64,000 bases of DNA. Source: Siphonodentalium dalli. Taxonomy: Eukaryota > Mollusca > Scaphopoda > Gadilida > Siphonodentaliidae. The notes beneath the pieces were generated by a model. It worked only from the letters and a program-made list of their open reading frames with translations, was not told where the DNA came from and made no database searches. The stretch's first letter is position 1; every line of letters starts with the position of its first letter. Positions 55,437-64,000 of this stretch are shown here, piece by piece. Location of the stretch: contig CP136069.1 of the NCBI GenBank assembly GCA_032622095.1, positions 102,946,278 to 103,010,277 on the forward strand, given 5' to 3'. The position numbers and the translations under genes were made by a program.

Positions 55437-58400
55437 TCTCACCACGCGCAGCTTTGATATATAGGTCATCACTGGTCACGTGTGTACGGGATATGGTTTT
55501 TCTGAACACGATATGGGTATTGCTTGATGATTCGTGTGTTAATCCTTTATCAGAATCTCACCACACGCAGCTCGGATTTTTTATATATGGGTCACCACGG
55601 GCCACGTGATGATGATATATATCAGGATTAGCCCAATGAGCTCGGTTATCGTTCCAGTGTGCACGGGATATGAGTTTTCTGAACACGATATCGGCATGAT
55701 TTGATTCGTGTGTTAACCCTTTATCGGAAACTCGCCACAGGCAGCTCGGATTTATGATATATAGGTCATCACGGGTCACGTGATTATCATATATATCAGT
55801 TTTAGCGCATTGGGCTCAGTTTTCATCCCAGTGTTCACGGGATATGCGTTTTCTGAACACGACATGGGCATGATTTGATTGGTGTGTTAACCCTTTATCG
55901 GAATCTCACCACACGCAGCTCGAATTGTTTACATATAGGTCATCACGGGCACGTGATGATGTTATATATCAGGATTAGCGCAATGACCTCGGGTTTCGTA
56001 TGCGTTTCCTGAACATGACATCGTCATTATTTGATTCGTGTGTTAACCCTTTATCTGAATCTCACCACACGCAGCTCGGGTTTATGATATATAGGTCATC
56101 ACGGGTCACGTGATTATCATACATATAAGTTTTAGCGCATTGGGCTCGGTTTTCATCCCAGTGTGCACGGGATATGCGTTTTCTGAACAAAATATGGGCA
56201 TGGTTTGATTCGTGTGTCAACCCTTTATCGGAATCTCGCCACACGCAGCTCGGATTTTTGACATATAGGTAATCACCGACCACGTGATGATGATGTATAT
56301 CAGGATTAGCGCAATGACCTCGGTTTTCGTCTCAGTGTGCACGGGATATGCGTTTCCTGAACATGACATCGGCATTATTTGATTCGTGTGTTAACCCTTT
56401 ATCGGAATCTCACCACACGCAGCTCGGATTAATCATATATAGGTCATCACGGGTAACGTGATGATCATATATATCAGATTTAGCGCATTGAGTTCGGTTT
56501 TCGTCCCAGTGTGCACGGGATATGCGTATTATTAACAAAATATGGGCATTATTTGATTCTTGTGTTAACCCTTTATCGGAATCTCGCCACACGCAGCTCG
56601 GATTTATGATATATAGGTCATCACGTGTGACGTGATTATCATATATATCAGTTTTAGCGCATTGGGCTCTGTTTTCGTCCCAGTGTGCATGGGATATGGT
56701 TTTCCTGAACACGATATGGGTATAGCTTGATTAATGTGTTAACCCTATATCAGAATCTCACCACACGCAGCTCGGAATTTTTACATATGGTCATCACGGG
56801 CCACGTGATGATGATATATATCAGGATTAGCGCAATAAGCTCGGTTTTCGTCACAGTGTTCACGGGATATGCGATTTCTGAACATGATATCGGCATGATT
56901 TGATTCGCGTGTTGATATGTAGGTTAGCACGAATCACGTGATGACATATATCAGTTTTATCGCACTGAGCTCGGTTTTCGTCCCAATGTGCACGGGGTAT
57001 GGGTTTCATGAACACGATATGGGTATGGTTTGATGTGTGTGTTAACACTTTAACAGAATCTCAACACACGCAACTTGGATTTTTTTTACATGTAGGTCAT
57101 CACGGGTCACGATCTTACCATATGTCAGTTTCAGCGCATTGAACTTGGTTTTCGTCCGAGTGTGACGTGATTATCATATATATCAGTTTTAGCGCATTGG
57201 GCTCTGTTTTCGTCCCAGTGTGCATGGGATATGGTTTTCCTGAACACGATATGGGTATAGCTTGATTAATGTGTTAACCCTATATCATAATCTCACCACA
57301 CGCAGCTCGGAATTTTTACATATGGTCATCACGGGCCACGTGATGATGATATATATCAGGATTAGCGCAATAAGCTCGGTTTTCGTCACAGTGTTCACGG
57401 AATATGCGATTTCTGAACATGATATCGGCATGATTTGATTCGCGTGTTGATATGTAGGTTAGCACGGATCACGTGATGACTTATATCAGTTTTATCGCAC
57501 TGAGCTCGGTTTTCGTCCCAATGTGCACGGGGTATGGGTTTCATGAACACGATATTGCTATGGTTTGATGTGTGTGTTAACACTTTAACAGAATCTCACC
57601 ACACGCAACTTGGAATTTTTTTATATGTAGGTCATCACGGGTCACGATCTTACCATATATCAGTTTCAGCGCATTGAACTTGGTTTTCGTCCCAGTGTGC
57701 ACGGGATATGAGTTTCCTGAACACGATATGGGTATGGTTTAATTCGTGTGTTAACCCATTATCATAATCTCACCACACGCAGCTTGGGTTTTTGATATAT
57801 AGGTCATCACGGGTCACGTGATGATGATATATATAAGGATTAGCGCATTGTGCTCGGTTTTCGTTCCAGTGTGCACGAGATGTTCGTTTCCTGAACATGG
57901 TATGGGCATGGTTTGACTCGTGTGTTAACTCTTCACCGGAATCTCACCACACGCAGCTCGGATTTTTGACATATAGGTCATCACAGGTTTCGTGATGATG
58001 ATATTGAGCTCAGTTTTCGTCCCAGTGTGCACGGGACATGGGGTTCCTGAATACAATATGGGGGTGGTTTGATTCGGATTTTAACCCTCTATAAGAATCT
58101 CACTACACGCAGCTCCGATGTTTTATTTTGATATATGGGTCATCACGGATCCCGTAATGATGATATATATCAGTATTAGCCATTGAGCTCGGTTTTATTC
58201 CCAGTGTGCTCTGGATATGGGTTTCAGAACGCAATATGGGTATGGTTTAATTAATGTGTTAACTTTTTATCGGAATCTCACCACTCGCAGCTCGGATATT
58301 TGATATATATATAGGTCATCACGGGTCACATGATGACCATATATATCAGTTTTAGCCTATTGAGCTCGGTTTTCGTCCCATTGTGCACAGGGTATGGGAT

Positions 58401-58480
58401 TCCTGAATACAATATGGGGATGGTTTGATTTGTGTGTTAATCCTCCATCAGATTCTCATCACATGCAGTGTTTGATGTAT
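55437..58480 (+). repeat. 174-bp satellite array, about 17 monomers, orientation A
   Basis: Monomers of 174 bp (spacing of CGGAATCTCACCACACGCAG: 55551, 55725, 55899, 56229, 56403, 56577, with one short monomer). Each contains ATATAGGTCATCACGGG, TCACGTGATGAT, ATATATCAGTTTTAGCGCAT, GCTCGGTTTTCGTCCCAGTG, GCACGGGATATGCG and GTGTTAACCCTTTATCGG. Because 174 is a multiple of three, one minus-strand frame stays open through several monomers (58 residues per unit, for example RDDLYIINPSCVW). It is closed by CGA/TGA variation after PSCVW. Two ~535-bp blocks (56630-57130 and 57163-57665) are a duplicated three-monomer unit. Copies degrade towards 58480. Confidence 0.95.
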
Positions 58481-59084
58481 GTGCCAAGTTTCACGGAAAA
58501 TGATCGAAAAACGACTGAAAAAAAACTCCGGACAAATTTCGGTTCACGGACGATAGACGGACGGCGGACGGACAAACTGATTCCAGTATACCAGCCCAAC
58601 AACTTCTATGCGGGGGTATAATAACTCTCCAGTGACAATATTACACAAATGGAAAACATTGTTATGTAAACATGTAAGATGAAAAATATTCTAATAAAAA
58701 TATTTAGACTAAATTATTTGAACTTACTTTGCGATTAGAAATTTTGTTGACAAAATCACTGTAAGTTATTTGTTACATTACAATGGTTTCAATATGCGTC
58801 ATTTTATTATTTGAGAACTTTTAATTATTGATATAGTTATAGCAAATAGAGCTGTACAATTGTATCAATTGACATGCACACAGAGTGGTGAACTACTACC
58901 CCTCCAGGGGCGGAGTTGACATTCATATTTGGTGAATTTAACCCTCTGGAGTGTCGCGCATCTTCCTATTGGAAGTTGTTATATAGGCAAACTAGTAATG
59001 ACCCTCCCCGCAAAATGGTACAAATGCTCACCCTCATTGAATGTTGGAATATAAGCGAAATCACTGAGTCGTCGTGATATTTGA
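58481..59084. other. Non-satellite spacer between satellite halves
   Basis: Includes GATAGACGGACGGCGGACGG near 58550. No gene recognised. Confidence 0.5.
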
Positions 59085-59305
59085 TCCATCCAGCTCCCAG
59101 TCCGCAGTTTAAGTGCTACATGTCAAAGTACTGGAGGTGCTTTCCATATCTGCAACCTTTCAATATTCATTATTTCATATATGTAATTCATGAATATTCA
59201 AATCTCCATATATTGAATCATGTCTATTCAAATGTTCCACATATATATGGAATGCACTTCCAGAACTTTGACCTGTAGCACACCGCGGAACGGGGGCTGG
59301 ATGAA
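59085..59305. repeat. Imperfect palindrome at the satellite inversion
   Basis: CATCCAGC-CC...TGCTACATGTCAAAGTACTGG pairs with the inverse of CCAGAACTTTGACCTGTAGCA...GCTGGATG. The arms are ~90 bp with several mismatches, and the centre is AT-rich. Confidence 0.75.
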
Positions 59306-61251
59306 CACACGAATCAAATCATGCCCATATTTTGTTCAGAAAACGCATATCCTGTGCACACTGTGATGAAAACCGAGCCCAATGCGCTAAAACTGATATA
59401 TATGATAATCACGTGACCCTTGATGACCTATATATCATAAATCCGAGCTGCGTGTGGTGAAATTCCGATAAAGGGTTAACACACAAATCAAATAATGCCC
59501 AGTCATGTTCAGGAAACGCATATCGCGTGCACACTGGGACCAAAACCGAGGTCATTGCGCTAATACTTATATATATCATCATCACGTGGTCCGTGATGAC
59601 CTATATGTAAACAATTCGAGCTGCGTGTGGTGAGATTCCGATAAAGGGTTAACACACCAATCAAACCATGCGCATATTTTGTTCAGAAAACGCATATCCC
59701 GTCCACACTGGGATGAAAACCGAGCCCAATGAGCTAAAACTGATATATATGATAATCACGTGACCCGTGATGACCTATATATCATCAATCCGAGCTGCCT
59801 GTGGCGAGACACCGATAAAGGGTTAACACACGAATCAAATAATGCCGATATCATGTTCAGAAATCGCATATCCCGTGCATACTGGGACGAAAACCGAGCT
59901 CATTGTGCTAATCCTGATATATATCATCATCACGTGGCCCGTGATGACCTATATGTTAAAAATCCGAGCTGCGTGTGGTGACATTCTGATATAGGTTAAC
60001 ACTGGAATCAAGCAATACCCATATCGTGTTCAGGAAAACCATATCCCGTGCACATTGGGACGAAAACCGAGTCCAATGCGCTAAAACTGATATATATATA
60101 TGAAAATCACGTGACCCGTGATGACCTATATATTATAAATCAGAGCTGCGTGTGGCGAGATTCCGATAAAGGGTTAACACACGAATCAAATCATGCCAAT
60201 ATCATGTTCAGAAATCGCATATCCCGTGCACACTGGAACGAAAACCGAGCTCATAGCGCTAATCCTGATATATATCATCATCACGTGGCCCGTGATGACC
60301 TACATGTCAAAAATCCGAGCTGCATGTGGTGATATTCTGATATAGGGTTAACACACGAATCAAATCATGCCCGTATTTTGTTCAGAAAACGCATATCCCG
60401 TGCACACTGGGACGAAAACCGAGCTCAATGCGCTAAAACTTATATACATGATAATCACGTGACCCGTGGTGACCTATATATCATAAATCCGAGCTGCGTG
60501 TGGTAAGATTCTGATATAGGATTAACACAGGAATCAAGCAATATCCATATCGTGTTCAGGAAAACCACATCTCGTGCACACTGGGACGAAAACCGAGCCC
60601 AATGCGCTAAAACTGATATATATGATAATCACGTGACCCGTGATGACCTATAAATCATAAATCCGAGCTGCGTGTGGCGAGATTCCGATAAAGGGTTAAC
60701 ACACGAATCAAACCATGCCCATATTTTGTTCAGAAAACGCATATCCCGTGCACACTGGGATGAAAACCGAGCCCAATGCGTTAAAACTCATATATATGAT
60801 AATCACGTGGCCCGTGATGACCTATATTCAAGTAAAAAATCCGAGCTGCGTCTGGTGAGATTCTGATATAGGGTTAACACAGGAATCAAGCAATACCCAT
60901 ATCGTGTTCAGGAAAACCATATCCCGTGCACACTGGGACGAAAACCGAGTCCAATGCGCTAAAACTGATATATATGATAATCACGTGACCCGTGATGACC
61001 TATATATCATAAATCCGAGCTGCGTGTGGCGAGTTTCCGATAAAGGGTTAACTCACGAATAAAATCATGCCGATATCATGTTCAGAAAACGCATATCCCG
61101 TGCACACTGGAACGAAAACCGAGCTCATTGCGCTAATCCTGATATATGTCATCATCACGTGGCCCGTGGTGACCCATATATAAAAAATCCGAGCTGCGTG
61201 TGGTGAGATTCTGATAAAGGATTAACACACGAATCAAGCAATACCCATATC
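59306..61251 (-). repeat. 174-bp satellite array, inverted half, about 11 monomers
   Basis: Same monomer as 55437-58480 in the opposite orientation, better preserved. The 58-residue-per-unit frame is now on the plus strand (for example 59760-59981, 60048-60332, 60672-60866). The array is interrupted at ATATC (61247-61251) by the next element and resumes at 63992. Confidence 0.95.
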
Positions 61252-61647
61252 CACAGTGTATAAACCGTACAAACATTAAATCGGAAGTTGTTTTCGAAAA
61301 GACGAAAAATGCTATTTTTAGAACGTAAATGTGACAGAAATATCACAACAACACCACAAAATCCAGGTTTCAGACGGACACACGGTTGCACCACATCTAC
61401 TAACGTAATTATAAATTGTACATACACATTTGCCGATCGTAAGCGGGGGCCATTTGAGCGAAAGACTCTGTTTAATAGATAAAAACGGCCTTTGATCACT
61501 TCAGAAAATAATTTTCTCGTAAAAATTTCCTCTTCAAATGTCATTTTAACACATAGCCAGCATCTGTCGGAAACCCCACAATATTGCAACGGAAAGGCCG
61601 TTATGTGTGCAACATATATCGACATGCCCTTGGCTCGAGTGTATTCA
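61252..61647 (+). repeat. Left long terminal inverted repeat
   Basis: 396 bases. It starts CACAGTG and ends near GAGTGTATTCA. The apparent 176-codon minus-strand frame over it (61155-61685) is an artefact of the repeat, since its partner in the right arm breaks. Confidence 0.95.
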
Positions 61648-62539
61648 CAATTTAAAAGTAGAGAGTAGTTATTTGGACACCCCACTCGTCAGTCGATGTG
61701 CGCCTAGTTGTGTACGACGACAATACTAGTTGCGATGTTATACAGGAATCGTACAGTAATGATATGTTCCTTTCGATCCACTTACACATAACCATGTCTT
61801 CGAAATGTCACGTCATTGAACTTATAGACTCTGCCTGAATCAAACAATGTATTCCTAAACTATTTAGTTACTTTTATTCGACTCCGCATGTAACACAGCT
61901 GTATTTGGGGGTTGAGGAAATATGTTGTATTCTGTGATGAAATTGTGTATAGGTCAGAGGTGGGGTCTGCAATTGCTTTTCCGAACACTGGGGCGGTGGT
62001 TGCTTCTGCAGCCCTGCTTACACATTTTTCCTGGCCCTGTAATTTTGTTCCTAGAGTAATTTTTCTTCAAAATAATAGGACAGAAGGTTTTAAGAATGCT
62101 TCTATTATGTAATATGTATCCACTTAACCATTGGTAGGGGGTTTGAGTTCACCAGCAGTTAATAATGGGGAATGACACCAAGGGGTAATAAATTGTCAGC
62201 TTGCTAAATGCTCAATTATGATCTATCAATGCGCATTGGCATGGAAAGGCTGATATTTAACTAGTTCTATTAAAACTCATTTATTCAACCTGGTGTAAAT
62301 GAAATCATAACACAATAATAGATTCTTCAAATAAATGTAAATTCTTCAAGTAAAGGTACTCAATCCGATTCGATGGTTCCCATATGATCAGATTCCAACA
62401 ACAACATATTTTTTAAAATGCCGCGTCAGTTATAAGAATCCAGTAATTGCCCAAAACTAATGTTAATCACAGTCAACTATAGTATAAAATTGCCCAAAAC
62501 ATGTTATTGTCAACTATCTGACACAAAAAAAGTCACTTG

Positions 62540-62705
62540 TTTTTAGAGTTATCCATCTTCATCCGCAATTTGTTCAGATAAGTCTTCTCGTCGACTATTT
62601 ACTGGGCCAATTAAAATAAAAATAATAGAATTCAAACATCGAGATGTGATCACTCTGAGCTTTGATGGGTCGGTTCCGCGACTCGAATCAAATATATTTT
62701 ACCGC
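62540..62705 (+). repeat. Dispersed repeat shared with 38700-38890 (inverted)
   Basis: Ordered similarity over ~165 bases including GTGATCACTCTGAGCTT and GACTCGAATCAAATAT. It lies inside the CACAGTG element. Confidence 0.65.
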
Positions 62706-62874
62706 CGATGCCAAGGAAATAGTAATTTGCGCAGATTTGCGAGCGACATTTCGGATTGAGTAATTTTAATTCTTCAAATAAAAATAGACTATTAAACAAC
62801 TGTAATAAAATAAAACAAATGCTGTGTTAAAACAAACTTTGACCGATTTCAACGTTATTCGGTATATGGGTCGA

Positions 62875-63290
62875 GGATCACCTATAGATGGGAGCTGTAA
62901 AATTTGAATGATTTTTTATGAAAAATATGGCCACTGGCAGCCATCTTGGATTTTACTCTTTGCATCACTAGATCCTTTAACACAAAATGCAGAGCTTATC
63001 CCTTATCCGATCATCACCAATCTGTATATGGATCTTCGTTCTGACCTCTCGGTGGGTGCCTTCGATTTTCCCCCAAATTTTGTAAAATAAATGGCTGCCA
63101 TTTTGGCCATCTTGGATTTTACTCTTTGTATGACCAAATCCTTTAGCACACCTTACAGGTCACATTTCTCACCCAATCGTCACCGAACTCCATATGGATC
63201 TTCGGCGTAGCCTCTAGATGGGAGCCTCTATGGTTCCGCAAAACATGAGCACCTGAAGCCATGTTGGATTTAAAATGTCAATCCATCAGC
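62875..63290 (+). repeat. ~168-bp tandem repeat, 2-3 copies
   Basis: GCCATCTTGGATTTTACTCTTTG occurs near 62940 and 63108, with a diverged copy near 63258. ATGGATCTTCG and CACCTATAGATGGGAG/GCCTCTAGATGGGAG blocks are also repeated. Each unit carries a GCCATCTTGG motif. Confidence 0.8.
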
Positions 63291-63608
63291 ATACCGTACA
63301 GCCCACATTTATTGGAGAATTGTTTTGAACTTTACAGTGCTGTTGGTATATAAAAGTGGGAATGCTTCTATAACCATGATACGGGACATTGATAAGAAAA
63401 GGTAGATCAGGAAAACTGAGTAAAATTGTCATTTGAAGCAGTTTGGATGTGGTGGGTCCCTATCCCAGATTCGGAAAACGGATGTGGAGCGGAACAGTGC
63501 CTTTCTCTTGTGATTGAAGGTTAATAATGACCATCGGGAGGCCGAGTATCTCTAATATGGAAACCTAATTCATGGGTTCGTCTTTTCACATAAATCCCAT
63601 CATCACTT

Positions 63609-63991
63609 TGAATACACTCGAGCCAAGGGCATTTCCATATATGTTACACACGTAACGGCCTTTCCGTTGCAATATAGTGGGATTTCCCACAGATGTTGGA
63701 TATGTGTTAAAATGACATTTGAAGAGGGAAATTATTTTCTGAAGTGATCAAAGGCCGTTTTTATCTATTAAACAGACTTCTTCGCTCAAATGCCCCCCGC
63801 TTACGATCGACAAATGTGTATGTACAATTTATAATTACGTTAGTAGATGTGGTGCAACCGTGTGTCCGTCTGAAACCTGGATTTTGTGGTGTTGTTGTGA
63901 TATTTCTGTCACATTTACGTTCTAAAAATAGCATTTTTCGTCTTTTCGAAAACAACTTCCGATTTAATGTTTGTACGGTTTATACACTGTG
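63609..63991 (-). repeat. Right long terminal inverted repeat
   Basis: 383 bases, inverse of the left arm with sparse substitutions and one ~14-base gap. It ends CACTGTG. Confidence 0.95.
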
Positions 63992-64000
63992 ATATCATGT
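63992..64000 (-). repeat. 174-bp satellite resuming at window end
   Basis: ATATCATGT, the target duplication plus the next satellite bases; compare GATATCATGTTCAG in other monomers. Confidence 0.75.

Larger units (their letters stand above)
61252..63991. mobile_element. 2.74-kb DNA element with ~390-bp inverted repeats starting CACAGTG
   Basis: Arms 61252-61647 and 63609-63991 are near-identical inverted copies beginning CACAGTGTATAAACCG; the left has about 14 extra bases. The flanks duplicate ATATC (61247-61251, 63992-63996), and both sides are 174-bp satellite, so the unoccupied target (CCCATATC-TGTTCAG) is present elsewhere in the array. A 5-bp target duplication with a CAC-heptamer terminus is characteristic of Transib/ProtoRAG elements; ATATC is however not GC-rich as typical Transib targets are. 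The interior (61648-63608) has no open frame over about 66 codons, so this is a non-autonomous copy. CACTA-like or Chapaev-like origins are alternatives, but they usually make 2-4-bp duplications. Confidence 0.9.

Noticed and set aside
55558-60866. Repeated ~58-residue peptides from the 174-bp satellite as a gene family
   Set aside because: Frames end at CGA/TGA variation in the same codon, have no start in common and no sign of splicing or promoters; kept only as an observation.
61155-61685. 176-codon minus-strand open frame as a gene
   Set aside because: It lies in the terminal inverted repeat of the CACAGTG element and its counterpart in the other arm is disrupted; no domain.

Overview
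The window is AT-rich eukaryotic DNA, almost certainly from a metazoan and most likely a marine invertebrate. A mollusc is my best guess, from the mix of repeat families and the membrane-type copper amine oxidase, but the species is not identifiable from sequence alone. It is a repeat-dominated region. I can defend only one host-like protein-coding gene: an 831-codon single-exon copper amine oxidase on the minus strand (19431-21926). Nearly everything else is transposon, satellite or inverted-repeat DNA.

Layout. 1-4530: a long-inverted-repeat element cut by the window edge, with no transposase. 4930-5960: a degenerate ~175-bp tandem repeat. 6676-7804: two ~260-bp direct repeats, the second abutting a ~140-bp satellite (7805-13815). 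That satellite reverses orientation near 12042 and is interrupted by a LINE 3' end. 13822-15300: direct repeats and LINE 3' ends, one turned into a hairpin with 143-bp arms. 16002-17860: an inverted repeat whose arms are trinucleotide microsatellites of opposite strand polarity. 18163-19060: a U2-snRNA-headed SINE-like sequence and a cluster of GGTTCTT/AAGAACC inverted repeats. 22471-31660: dispersed and tandem repeats, a 5'-truncated LINE and a nearly full-length but broken CR1/L2-like LINE.

32351-37350 is a complete Ty3/Gypsy element on the minus strand, with 153-bp LTRs, a 5-bp target duplication, a tRNA-Ser-like primer site and a polypurine tract. 37818-44376 holds inverted-repeat DNA elements: a 2.7-kb element, twin palindromes, a PIF/Harbinger-like MITE with a nested palindrome, and a TTAA-flanked MITE. 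45240-54445 is a nested pair: an 8.05-kb minus-strand non-LTR element inserted in the C-terminal coding region of an older plus-strand LINE. 54930-61251 is a tandem repeat followed by a 174-bp satellite whose halves face each other. 61252-63991 is a long-inverted-repeat DNA element inserted in that satellite.

Two things stand out. First, the 61252-63991 element has ~390-bp near-identical inverted repeats beginning CACAGTG, the same heptamer as the V(D)J recombination signal, and is flanked by a 5-bp target duplication, as in Transib/ProtoRAG transposons. Second, the 8-kb LINE encodes zinc knuckles, an SGNH/GDSL esterase-like domain, a ~910-residue Asn/Asp/His/Tyr-rich repetitive linker, an AP endonuclease and a reverse transcriptase in what was one continuous reading frame of about 2,560 codons, now broken by only one stop and one frameshift.
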